DNA of 64,000 nt, from contig OZ001190.1 of assembly GCA_963921355.3 (NCBI GenBank), forward strand, positions 744,001 through 808,000, read 5' to 3'. Position numbers and translations under genes: made by a program. The stretch comes from CAWUEZ02 sp963921355. Its GTDB lineage: Bacteria > Pseudomonadota > Alphaproteobacteria > Thalassobaculales > Thalassobaculaceae. The notes under the pieces are model-generated. The model made no database searches and was not told the DNA's origin. It was given only the letters and a program-made list of their open reading frames with translations. Below, in pieces: positions 26,498 to 33,997 of the stretch. The number at the start of each line of letters is the position of its first letter. Positions within the stretch are counted from its first letter, which is position 1.

Positions 26498-27966
26498 CGG
26501 ACGATTCCTTCCTGGCCTCGCTGGTTGAGCGTCTGGCGGGTATCCGGGTTCTGGCTGTCGGTGACCTGATGCTCGACCGCTTCGTCTACGGCGCGGTCGA
26601 CCGGATCTCACCGGAGGCGCCGGTGCCGGTGCTGCGGATCGACCGCGAAGAGGTGATGCTCGGCGGGGTCGGAAACGTGACCCGCAACCTGCGGGCCCTG
26701 GGCGCGTCGGTGTGCCTGGTCTCGCTGGTCGGACGCGACCAGCAGGCGCGGGAAATCAAGGAGTTGCTGCGCCAGGACCTGGAGGTCGAGAGCCATCTGA
26801 TCGAGGACGACGATCGCCCGACCACCATCAAAACGCGCTACATCGCCGGCGGCCAGCAGATGATGCGGGCCGACCGCGAGCGCGCGGCGACGATCGACCG
26901 GCCGGCCGAGGACGACGTAATTGGGCGGGCGGTGGCGGATCTCGATCAGGCCAACGCCCTGATCCTGTCCGACTACGGCAAGGGGATCCTGACCGACCGG
27001 GTCGTCCGGGCCCTGATCGACGCCGCCGGAGACCGTGACGTTCCGGTGGTGATCGACCCGAAGGGCAACGACTATTCCGGCTACGCCGGAGCGAGTCTGG
27101 TGACCCCGAACCGGCGGGAATTGATGGAGGCCACCCGGCTGCCGGCCACCGACGATACCGGCGTGGTCGCCGCCGCCAGGGCGCTGATCGACGCCAGCGG
27201 AGTGAAGGCGGTGCTGGTAACCCGCAGCCAGCACGGCATGACCCTGGTCCAGGACGGCGAGCCCGACGCCCCGGTCCATCTGACCGCCACCGCCCGGGAG
27301 GTCTACGACGTCTCCGGCGCCGGCGACACGGTTGCCGCGACGGTCGCCGCCGCGCTCGGTGCCGGGATCGGCATCGAGGACGCCTGTCGGCTTGCCAACA
27401 CCGCAGCCGGCATCGTCGTCGCCAAGATGGGGACCGCCACGGCAAGTGCTGCCGAGATGGCCGCCGTCCTGCGCCGCAACGAGCGCACCGTCGGCGAGGC
27501 CAAGACCAGCACGCTGGAGACCGCGCGCAGCGTGGTATCCGGATGGCGCGAAGCGGGCCTGAAGATCGGTTTCACCAACGGTGTGTTCGATCTGCTGCAC
27601 CCCGGGCATATCTCACTGCTCCGGCAGGCCAAATCCCAGTGCGACCGCCTGGTTGTGGCCATCAACAGCGATGCGTCGGTCAAGCGGCTGAAGGGGGAGA
27701 ACCGGCCGATTCAGAACGACGCGGCACGCGCCCTCGTTCTGGGCTCGCTCGCATCCGTCGATCTGGTGGTGATTTTCGCGGAGGACACACCGCTCGCGGT
27801 CCTCGAGGCCCTGCGGCCCGACCTGCTGGTCAAAGGGGCGGACTACACGGTGGACCGGGTCGTCGGCGCCGATCTGGTCCAGTCCTATGGGGGACGCGTG
27901 CTGCTGGCGGATCTCGCCGCAGGACACAGCACCTCGTCGACCGTGTCCCGGATCGCGGGCGCCTAG
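26494..27966 (+). CDS. hldE: Bifunctional heptose 7-phosphate kinase / heptose 1-phosphate adenylyltransferase
   Basis: 490 residues in two domains. Residues 1-330 are a ribokinase-type kinase (VLAVGDLMLDRFVYG at the start, VYDVSGAGDTVAATVAAAL catalytic motif). Residues 345-490 are a nucleotidyltransferase (GFTNGVFDLLHPGHISLL, with the HxGH motif). It phosphorylates heptose 7-phosphate at C1 and later adds AMP to make ADP-heptose. The start at 26494 overlaps the gmhA stop by four bases, so translation is probably coupled. GmhB is not in the window; hldD lies at 48.7 kb. Confidence 0.95.
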   Translation: MTDDSFLASLVERLAGIRVLAVGDLMLDRFVYGAVDRISPEAPVPVLRIDREEVMLGGVGNVTRNLRALGASVCLVSLVGRDQQAREIKELLRQDLEVESHLIEDDDRPTTIKTRYIAGGQQMMRADRERAATIDRPAEDDVIGRAVADLDQANALILSDYGKGILTDRVVRALIDAAGDRDVPVVIDPKGNDYSGYAGASLVTPNRRELMEATRLPATDDTGVVAAARALIDASGVKAVLVTRSQHGMTLVQDGEPDAPVHLTATAREVYDVSGAGDTVAATVAAALGAGIGIEDACRLANTAAGIVVAKMGTATASAAEMAAVLRRNERTVGEAKTSTLETARSVVSGWREAGLKIGFTNGVFDLLHPGHISLLRQAKSQCDRLVVAINSDASVKRLKGENRPIQNDAARALVLGSLASVDLVVIFAEDTPLAVLEALRPDLLVKGADYTVDRVVGADLVQSYGGRVLLADLAAGHSTSSTVSRIAGA

Positions 27967-28100
27967 ATCGGATCACGTTTGGACGGAAACGCCCTGGGTT
28001 CGGCGAAACGTGTGAATCCAATCTAAATCAGAGAGTTAGAGCAGATTGACTGGCCTGATGAATCGCCTTCGGCGATTCCATCTGACACGGATCTGCTTTA
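27965..28100. repeat. Two adjacent palindromic repeat units after hldE
   Basis: Unit one runs from AGATCGGATCACGTTT to AAACGTGTGAATCCAATCT, near-complementary ends about 60 bases apart. Unit two has a perfect 8-bp core stem GAATCGCC-TTC-GGCGATTC at 28060-28078, flanked by GATG/CATC and by outer arms AGAGCAGAT and ATCTGCTTT. Both have the look of dispersed intergenic palindromes common in Alphaproteobacteria (family recognition from memory). They may also serve as a terminator for gmhA-hldE. Confidence 0.6.
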
Positions 28101-28168
28101 GCCCGCCCGCGGTTGTCACCGACCGGCCGGCCAACCGTCAGGTCGGCCAGCGTCGGTCTTTCCTGCTC

Positions 28169-28258
28169 TCAGAGCGCGCCAGCGACGGCGACCAGGGCGA
28201 TCATGGCCCAGCCCAGGGTGTAGGAGATCGTGGTCTTGGCAAAATCGATGGTGTCCAT
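28169..28258 (-). CDS. Putative 29-residue single-helix membrane peptide
   Basis: ATG at 28258 with GGAGG about six bases upstream (CCGGAGGCCGACATG) and a TGA at 28169. The peptide begins MDTIDFAKTTISYTL and ends in a hydrophobic run (WAMIALVAVAGAL), that is one short membrane helix after a polar N-terminus. The good ribosome site and the dyads upstream favour a real gene over chance. It resembles no family I can name. Such peptides often act as small subunits or modulators of membrane complexes. Confidence 0.45.
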   Translation of the reverse strand: MDTIDFAKTTISYTLGWAMIALVAVAGAL

Positions 28259-28325
28259 GTCGGCCTCCGGGTCGAAAGCGGCGGACAATCCGTCGCCTGA
28301 TGAAACCCAAGATAGTCCGGCCAAC

Positions 28326-28385
28326 TGGTCAGGAGAACTGACCAAAATCGCAGCTACTTCGTTCCTTCTTGGAACTAAAAGTTCC
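28326..28385. promoter_or_regulatory. Clustered dyads upstream of the 29-residue ORF
   Basis: Two symmetric sites lie in an AT-rich stretch. At 28326-28344 is TGGTCAG-GAGAA-CTGACCA, with 7-bp arms. At 28361-28385 are GTTCC, GGAAC and GTTCC starting at 28361, 28371 and 28381, three alternating half-sites exactly one helical turn apart. They are placed 70-130 bases upstream of the small ORF, as an operator would be. The spacing does not match the alphaproteobacterial LexA box (GTTC-N7-GTTC). Confidence 0.45.
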
Positions 28386-28482
28386 TAAATGCCGATATTA
28401 ATTTTTCTCAAGCGATATATTGTCATAACTGGCATGTCGTTTTACTGCCACAGCACCCTACTCGCAGCCCCCCCGGCCGAGA

Positions 28483-28719
28483 TCAGATCCGGGGGTCCTG
28501 AAGGGCGCGCAGACGTTGGGCCGCAGCCCGCGCCAGGCGCAGGGTCACCGCCTTGCGGCGGGCCGCCGACAGGCGGCAGACCGGCGCGGGGCGGACGATC
28601 TCCGCTCCCCAGGCATCCGCGACGATGAGACCGCAGATCTCGGGGCCTGGCAGACGTTCGCTCGGAAACTCCGGCGAGACCGCGAAATAGAACTCGTCGC
28701 AAAAGTCCGTGTAGTCGCC
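28483..28719 (-). pseudogene. mmcB: mmcB 3' fragment (MmcB-family DNA repair protein)
   Basis: 78 codons without a start: GDYTDFCDEFYFAVSPEFP, then EICGLIVADAWGAEIVRP and AARRKAVTLRLARAAAQRL. This matches the C-terminal half of MmcB, a damage-inducible nuclease-like protein of Alphaproteobacteria. The fragment lies directly downstream of the integrase stop and in the same frame, so the last integrase codons read STRK-stop-GDYTDF. In intact family members a tryptophan (KWxDY) sits where the TGA is. The N-terminal half was not found at the other end of the element. This marks the left junction of the insertion. Confidence 0.7.
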
Positions 28720-29915
28720 TCACTTCCTGGTCGAAATGGGGATGGGATATGTCCCAACCCCGATCCGTCCCCCCTTTTGCAGTCCACCTAACCCCCCCGG
28801 ACGGTTTGTTGTGTGGGGCATGTTGGGAGCCGTGTCGGGGCTCTCTGTGTTCTGTCGACTCAGGGCGTTCAGGGCGGCCCGCGCCGCGTCCACCCCGTCT
28901 TCCTCGAAGAGGTGTACGTATATCATGGTGGTCTGGATGGTGGAGTGCCCCATCAGACGCTGAACCACCACCGGGTTGACCCCCGCCCGGATCAGGCGGG
29001 TGGCGTAGGTGTGTCGGAACGAGTGCGGCGTGAACTTCCCAAACCGGCGAACCAGATGGTCATCGTTCAGGCCGGCGGCCTCTATAGCCCCCCTCAAGGT
29101 GCTGTCCTGTCGACTCATTGGTCCCGACAGGTCCTCCAGGGGGAAGATCCAGGGGCAGGACTGGGGGACGGACGCCCGGGCCTCGTTGAGGGCCTCCAGG
29201 GCCCGATCAGTGAGGGGGACCGAGGTGGTGGTCTCCGTCTTATCCCAGTATACCCGAAGCATCTTTTCATCCCAGTAGACGCAGTCCCAGGTGAGTTTAA
29301 CCGCCTCCCCCACCCGAAGACCGGTGTCCAGCAGGACCGCGGCCAGCCGAGCGGATCGGGGGGCGTTCGCTCCCTGTAGGGCGGAGAACAGCGCCCGCTC
29401 CTCCTCAGTGGACCGCAGCACCCTGATCTTCCGGGTGGCCTTTGGGCGGTTCAGCTTGCCCCGGGTCGAGGGGAGCCGGATGTGGGGGTGATAGTTCTTG
29501 ATGAAGTTCTGGAGGGCGGTGATCCGGGCGAGATCGACGCGGATTGTGTTCGGGGGCACCCCCCGCTTCTGCAGGTCGGCAGACATGCGGTTTAACGCGG
29601 GGCGAGTCAGTTCGTGGAACGGGGCGCCCTCCCCCAGGTACCTCATCGCTCGTCGGTGGGAGTAGTAGGGGGCGTCGCTCCGGCGGGTCGGCATGATCTC
29701 CTTCTCGTAGAGGTCAACGACCTCCTTAAGGGTCTTTACGAGCGTGCCCTCCTCACGGCCCCCCTCGGCAGCCGCGCGGGTCCTGAGTTCGACCCGCTTG
29801 GCGTTGACCACCATCTCCGCCGCGCGGCGGCTGGTCTCCTTAGTCGACCCCCAGTACCGCCGGCCCCCTCCTCGAAATCGTAGTGGAAGATGCGCCCGCG
29901 TCTGTAGATACTCAT
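28720..29915 (-). CDS. Tyrosine-type site-specific integrase, 5' end out of frame
   Basis: The open frame (364 codons from 29814) has all tyrosine-recombinase residues, numbered in that frame: R167 (TGLRVGEAV), K192 (WDKTETT), H264-R267 (HSFRHTY), H290 (MGHSTIQTT) and Y299 (MIYVHL), after a SAM-like N-terminal domain. The natural N-terminus lies one frame over: ATG at 29915 with an AGAAGGG ribosome site gives MSIYRRGRIFHYDFEEG, then continues in the main frame as GRRYWGSTKETSRRAAE. The two join if one G is added to the five-G run near 29,870. Either a frameshift or a homopolymer error separates them. The last 50 residues are unlike other integrases. Confidence 0.85.
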
Positions 29916-29948
29916 GCCGCCCTTCTCGTACTTATCAGGGTGGTGGGT

Positions 29949-30272
29949 TTAGCTACTCTCGTCGTCATTCCCCGATGCCCCCTGACTGAAGCACGCCTTA
30001 TAGACATGCGGGTCGTAGTGCATCAAGAGCCTTCTCGAGAAGGTCTGGGGGTCCTGTTTGTAGAGGACCGCCCAAGAGGTCCAGTCATCCGGGGGTACCC
30101 GGGACCGGCCGTGCTCAATCTGAGCGACGAAGGTGAAATACTGGTAGCCCATCTGCTCCGCTACCTGGAGTTGGGTGAAGCCCGCCTGCTGCCGTAGCCT
30201 TTGAAGGTAAATACCGATCGCCTTTCTCAGCTTCCGGGCAGTGTGCGTGGATCTGTGAGTCTTACTCGCCAT
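29949..30272 (-). CDS. XRE-family transcriptional regulator
   Basis: 107 residues. A Cro/C1-type helix-turn-helix spans about residues 18-75: LQRLRQQAGFTQLQVAEQMG, then FVAQIEHGRSRVP. The C-terminal part has no known domain. GGGAGG lies nine bases before the ATG at 30272. The gene ends 33 bases before the integrase start, so the two are probably cotranscribed, and this protein likely controls the element's excision or expression. The 11-bp inverted repeat at 30805-30832 is a candidate operator. Confidence 0.8.
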   Translation of the reverse strand: MASKTHRSTHTARKLRKAIGIYLQRLRQQAGFTQLQVAEQMGYQYFTFVAQIEHGRSRVPPDDWTSWAVLYKQDPQTFSRRLLMHYDPHVYKACFSQGASGNDDESS

Positions 30273-30351
30273 CTCCTCATACCTCCCTTACATCGGGTTT
30301 CTCTAATCCTAAAGCTACAGACCCCAGCGGTCTATATTGGATATCTGGGTG

Positions 30352-30510
30352 TTACTCCTCCTTGGTTTTGGTTTTTTCCGCTATACGGATAATCTCGTCT
30401 ACCAACCACGTCGGTCGCCAGAGATCCCCCGGGACCGGGCTGGGTTTCCTATACGGGTGGTTTAGAGGGAAGCGCCGAGGCACCGGCCGCGGCTTACCAC
30501 CGACCGCCAT
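30352..30510 (-). CDS. Small hypothetical protein of the element (52 residues)
   Basis: A proline- and arginine-rich N-terminal half (MAVGGKPRPVPRRFPLNHPY) is followed by a short amphipathic helix (WLVDEIIRIAEKTK). The ATG comes one base after the TAA of the 47-codon ORF upstream (TAACATG), which points to coupled translation. There is no recognised family. It is basic overall and could bind DNA, for example as an excisionase-like factor, but this is inference from size, charge and context. Confidence 0.5.
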   Translation of the reverse strand: MAVGGKPRPVPRRFPLNHPYRKPSPVPGDLWRPTWLVDEIIRIAEKTKTKEE

Positions 30511-30511
30511 G

Positions 30512-30655
30512 TTAGGCCGCGGCGTAGGCCACCGCACCGTCGCGGTAAGCGATGATCCGCGGGGGGGTGTTATCCAGTTCCCGCTTCTTGTCCAGATAGG
30601 CGATCATGATGTCTTCGGTGATCCGGTAGTCGCGGGTGTTGGATTTGCGTTTAAT
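30512..30655 (-). CDS. Small hypothetical protein of the element (47 residues, probable ATT start)
   Basis: The frame reads KRKSNTRDYRITEDIMIAYL, then DKKRELDNTPPRIIAYRDGA to a TAA at 30512. The sequence TAGGAGAGAGACATT places an ideal AGGAG six to seven bases before an ATT codon at 30655. An in-frame TAG lies four codons upstream, so no ATG, GTG or TTG is available there. The only alternative is an internal ATG 16 codons later with no good ribosome site. ATT starts are rare. The protein is highly charged and of unknown function. Confidence 0.45.
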   Translation of the reverse strand: MKRKSNTRDYRITEDIMIAYLDKKRELDNTPPRIIAYRDGAVAYAAA

Positions 30656-30691
30656 GTCTCTCTCCTAGTGTTAGGTTCGTGTGGCGTCCAT

Positions 30692-30722
30692 GAGAACCCC
30701 CTGGGCGATCCAAGGGGTTCTT
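30692..30722. terminator. Hairpin, possible bidirectional terminator or attenuator
   Basis: AGAACCCC and GGGGTTCT pair across a short loop (GGCGATCC region), with a few further pairs. It lies about 40 bases upstream of the 47-codon ORF. It may shield the integrase operon from outside transcription. There is no long T run. Confidence 0.4.
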
Positions 30723-30804
30723 ATTGACGTCACCAGATCGCGGCGTCACCGGCTGCGCCGATTGGTCCGCGATACGACCACCCTGACGCTGCCCCGTCGC
30801 TTCC

Positions 30805-30832
30805 GTCGTAGTGCGATGTCACGCACTACGAC
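30805..30832. repeat. Perfect 11-bp inverted repeat
   Basis: GTCGTAGTGCG - ATGTCA - CGCACTACGAC. Perfect arms lie in the noncoding part of the element upstream of the small-ORF/XRE/int run. The size suits a dimeric repressor operator or a recombination-factor site. The XRE protein of the same element is the obvious candidate binder. Confidence 0.55.
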
Positions 30833-30892
30833 AGCCGTTCGAGCCTCACCCCAGGGTGTCCGGGGATCGTTCTATATGCCGTGGCCCGATCC

Positions 30893-31135
30893 CTAGGCCG
30901 TGGTCTCTGGGTGTTCGCCCCGTCGACAGCGTATAGGTAAGTAGCGGATTTCGCATTTATAAAGGCGCCATGAAATTTTTTTCGTCAACGCCGAGGTAGG
31001 AGACCCCACCGGCCCCACAGCCCCTATTGCCCCCTGTATGGAGCGAACAGGGAGGCGGGCTCGGGCGGGTAGGGCCTTATCGAGTGCCGCGTTGGCGGCC
31101 CCCTCAGCGGTCTCGCTGTTGGTCAGACAGGTCAT
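30893..31135 (-). CDS. Possible small protein of the element (80 residues)
   Basis: ATG at 31135 with AGGAG eight bases upstream (CAGGAGAACCTATCATG), a strong ribosome site. The N-terminal third (MTCLTNSETAEGAANAALDK) looks protein-like. The rest is low in information and rich in Arg and Pro, so the frame may be disturbed downstream or the true product shorter. No family is recognised. The call rests on the ribosome site alone. Confidence 0.35.
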   Translation of the reverse strand: MTCLTNSETAEGAANAALDKALPARARLPVRSIQGAIGAVGPVGSPTSALTKKISWRLYKCEIRYLPIRCRRGEHPETTA

Positions 31136-31538
31136 GATAGGTTCTCCTGAGGACACATCGGTGGCGGTGGTGGTCTCGTAGTGGCGGCCCATGGGGAACC
31201 GACCGGGCCTACACGGTGGCCCATGTGGGGTGGGGTGTGATGGGGATATCCCCCAGACCCTGGACCCCAATGGGCCCCTGTGGTCGCCCTGTGAGGCCCC
31301 TGTGGGGTCCCTGTGGTCGACTGGTGGGGTCCTCGTGGTGACCCATTGGGGTCCCTATAGGTATCTCAATATCTTAATAACCCTATTAGGTGTCTCCCAT
31401 AGGTATCCCTATAGGTATCCCTATTAGGAACCCCCTTAGCTCTCCAATGGGGGACATTCGTTGTCCGTTAATACCGGACCGGACCTAAGTTTGAGATAAC
31501 CCACTGATTTCTCAGGCAGGATCATCCGCGGCGGCCAA
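31136..31538. repeat. Gene-free repeat region with iteron-like units
   Basis: No convincing gene is seen on either strand. Plus-strand 31,200-31,360 holds degenerate GGGGTCC(C)TGTGG-type units. At 31,401-31,424 two perfect 12-bp units AGGTATCCCTAT stand in tandem, with a partial copy before them and another AGGTATC at 31,359. They flank an AT-rich patch (CAATATCTTAATAACC). This texture resembles iterons beside an unwinding region or an array of regulator sites. No rep gene is visible nearby. Confidence 0.5.
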
Positions 31539-32426
31539 CTAGGATTTCCCCCCTATCCCCCAGGCCCCCCGAGGTCCATTTGGCCCACATTTCGACCCCC
31601 GGGGGTGGGGTCCTCCCCGACACAAACCCCCGACAACCCGCCGGGAGCCCGCGGGAAACCTGGATACACTCTTATCCCCGGAAATGTTGAAGGGCGGCTT
31701 GACGCCACCTTTGAAGCGGGTCCGCACGATCGACTGCCAGGTCGTCACCGGATCACGGTCGCCCTCGTCGCACAGATGGTCGAACCAGCGCTTGCCGACG
31801 GCGACGTGACCGATCTCGTCATCATAGATTATCTGAAGGATATCGGCCGACGGATCGTCACCGACCTCCCGCAGTTTGGCGACCATGGCCGGGGTCACAT
31901 CAAGGCCGCGGGCCTCGAGGACCAGGGGAACGATCGCGTGGCGGGCCAACGGGTCGTCGGCGGTCTCTTCGGCAGCCTGCCAGAGTCCGTCATGGGCCGG
32001 CAGGGCACCATAGACCGAACCCAAGGCAGCAAGCCGGTCCGCAAGCAGGAGAAAGTGCTTGGATTCGTCGTCACCGACGCCGACCCAATCGTCGATATAG
32101 GCGGCGGGGAATCCGACCGCCGGGAACCGGACCACCGCGTCCCAGGCGAGATCGATCGCATTCAGCTCAATATGGGCGAGCGCGTGCAGCAGGGCGATCC
32201 GGCCCCGTGGGCTGGCCGTGATCTTGCGCTTCTTCACGCGCCCGGGCGGAAGCAGGGGCGGTGCATCCGGCCGCCCCGGTCGGTCCGGCGGGAGAGCGCT
32301 GTGCGCGTGACTCAGCGCGCCGCGCCGCCAGAGACCGGCGGCCCGCTGGCTGATGGCGGCCTTCTGCCGGGGGTCGCGCTCGGTGAGGACCGCGACGGCG
32401 GCCGCGCTGATATCGGCGAAGTCCAT
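31539..32426 (-). CDS. DUF455 ferritin-like protein with replaced C-terminus
   Basis: Residues 1 to about 246 match the DUF455 ferritin-like family: LLHALAHIELNAIDLAWD, YIDDWVGVGDDESKHFLLL, YDDEIGHVAVGKRWF and FKGGVKPPFN. Repeated Glu and His residues fit a diiron helix bundle. The family normally ends about 20 residues after PPFN. Here about 50 unrelated, Gly/Arg-rich residues follow, encoded by the adjoining mobile segment from about 31,690. The fold core is complete, so the protein may still work. The start at 32426 is chosen from family alignment; its ribosome site is weak. Confidence 0.7.
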   Translation of the reverse strand: MDFADISAAAVAVLTERDPRQKAAISQRAAGLWRRGALSHAHSALPPDRPGRPDAPPLLPPGRVKKRKITASPRGRIALLHALAHIELNAIDLAWDAVVRFPAVGFPAAYIDDWVGVGDDESKHFLLLADRLAALGSVYGALPAHDGLWQAAEETADDPLARHAIVPLVLEARGLDVTPAMVAKLREVGDDPSADILQIIYDDEIGHVAVGKRWFDHLCDEGDRDPVTTWQSIVRTRFKGGVKPPFNISGDKSVSRFPAGSRRVVGGLCRGGPHPRGSKCGPNGPRGAWGIGGKS

Positions 32427-32509
32427 GCGACGGACTGTACTGCTCGGACGGCTTCCGCGCACCCGGCACGCCGCCTATGCTCGGCCGGTCATCAATCCGG
32501 AGAGCGATC

Positions 32510-33913
32510 ATGAGTACGCGCGAGGCGGCCCTTGAGGCGGTGGAACGGTATTTCGATGAGGGCGGGTTCCGCGCCGAACTGGCGGAACGCGTCCGCGTGC
32601 CGACTTCGAGCCGGGAAGAGGAGCACCGCCCCGACCTGATGACCTATCTCGACGAGCTGATGCGCACGCGGTTCGAGGCAATGGGCTTCGAGGTCGAGAT
32701 CCACCCGAACGCCGCGCTCGATCGTGCCCCTTTCCTGGTGGCCAAGCGGATCGAGGCCCCGGACCTGCCGACGCTGTTCTGCTACGGGCATGGGGACACC
32801 GTTCCCGGCGAGGAGGGACGTTGGGAGGGCGGGCGCGATCCCTGGACCATGGAGGTTGCCGAGACCGACAAGGGGGAGCGCTGGTACGGCCGCGGTACGG
32901 CGGACAACAAGGGTCAGCACGCGATCAACATGGAAGCCCTGCGCCACGTGATCGAGGCGCGCGGGCGGCTCGGCTACAACGTCACCTTTCTGATCGAGAT
33001 GGCCGAGGAGATGGGCTCGCCCGGTCTGCGCGAGTTCTGCGAGGCGAACCGCGAGATGCTGCGCGCCGACCTGCTGATCGCGTCTGACGGGCCGCGGTTT
33101 TCGACCGAAGGACCGAACATCAAGCTCGGCACCCGCGGCGGTCTCAACATCCGCATGCGCCTGGAGTACCGCGAGGGTGGTCACCATTCCGGCAACTGGG
33201 GCGGCCTGCTGGCGAATCCGGCGATCGTGCTCATGCATGCCATCACCACGCTGGTCGGCCCCCAAGGGCAGATCCGGCACCCGGCATTGAAGCCGGCGCA
33301 TATCAAGAACTCGGTGCGTGACGCCTTGGCGCAGGTCGAGGTTGTTTCGGGTCCTGACGACCCGGATATCGATCCCTGGTGGGGGGAGCCCGGCCTGTCG
33401 GCGGCCGAGAAGGTGTTCGGCTGGAACACGTTCGAGGTGCTGTCCTTCATCACCGGCGATCCCGAGAAACCGCAGAATGCCGTACCGCCGTTCGCCGAAG
33501 CGATCTGCCAGATCCGGTTTGTCGTCGACACCGATCCCGATGTGTTCCTGCCGACCATCCGCGAGCACTTCGCCGCCAACGGCTTCGGCGACATCATGGT
33601 CGAACCGGCCCGGCAGTCGATGCTGCGGGCGTCGCGGCTAGACCCGGATCATCCGGCGGTGCCCTGGGTCGTCGCGTCGATCGAACGCACGCTGGGGGCA
33701 CGCCCCACCGTCATCCCCAATGCCGGCGGGTCGCTGCCCAACGACATTTTCCTGAACGTCATCGGCATGCCGACCGTGTGGGTTCCGCACAGCTACACGG
33801 GGTGTTCGCAGCATGCGCCGAACGAGCACGTGCTGCCACATCTGATGCGTGAAGGGTTGCTGATGATGACGGGGCTGTTCTGGGATCTGGGGGACGGCTT
33901 CCCTAGTAACTGA
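32510..33913 (+). CDS. M20-family metallopeptidase
   Basis: 467 residues from the ATG at 32510, with GGAG seven bases upstream. Metal-binding and catalytic motifs are YGHGDTVPGEE (His, Asp), GRGTADNKGQH (Asp) and EMAEEMGSPGL (Glu pair), with a later histidine in SYTGCSQHAPNEH. A dimerisation domain begins at RGGLNIRMRLEYREGGHHSG. Family members hydrolyse dipeptides, N-acyl amino acids or carbamoyl amides with two zinc ions in the cytoplasm. The substrate is not predictable. The gene is divergent from DUF455 across 83 bases. Confidence 0.82.
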   Translation: MSTREAALEAVERYFDEGGFRAELAERVRVPTSSREEEHRPDLMTYLDELMRTRFEAMGFEVEIHPNAALDRAPFLVAKRIEAPDLPTLFCYGHGDTVPGEEGRWEGGRDPWTMEVAETDKGERWYGRGTADNKGQHAINMEALRHVIEARGRLGYNVTFLIEMAEEMGSPGLREFCEANREMLRADLLIASDGPRFSTEGPNIKLGTRGGLNIRMRLEYREGGHHSGNWGGLLANPAIVLMHAITTLVGPQGQIRHPALKPAHIKNSVRDALAQVEVVSGPDDPDIDPWWGEPGLSAAEKVFGWNTFEVLSFITGDPEKPQNAVPPFAEAICQIRFVVDTDPDVFLPTIREHFAANGFGDIMVEPARQSMLRASRLDPDHPAVPWVVASIERTLGARPTVIPNAGGSLPNDIFLNVIGMPTVWVPHSYTGCSQHAPNEHVLPHLMREGLLMMTGLFWDLGDGFPSN

Positions 33914-33997
33914 ACGTTCCTGCAGAAAGAGTATCCGTTAACCGTTCCCTTTAATGGAGCGTTGACGTCTTGGGCGTAGACAGGAGCGAGAGCCGAA

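Larger units (their letters stand above)
28720..31690. mobile_element. Small integrative element (integrase, XRE regulator, small ORFs)
   Basis: The segment is bounded on the left by an mmcB stub and on the right by a DUF455 gene that loses its family sequence near 31,690. It carries a tyrosine integrase, an XRE regulator, three small ORFs on one strand, and a repeat-rich noncoding end. Codon use and base texture (many GGGG/CCCC runs, AT-rich patches) differ from the flanks. No capsid, Rep or transfer gene is recognisable. A 10-bp inverted match (GGTCGAAATG at 28729 and its complement at 31588) lies near the two ends. Exact att sites could not be fixed. Confidence 0.6.

Noticed and set aside
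28361..28385. LexA box
   Set aside because: The alphaproteobacterial box is a direct repeat GTTC-N7-GTTC; here the half-sites alternate in orientation with 5-base gaps.
31191..31427. Plus-strand 78-codon frame in the element
   Set aside because: It translates degenerate repeats (RYPYRYPY-type) and has no ribosome site.
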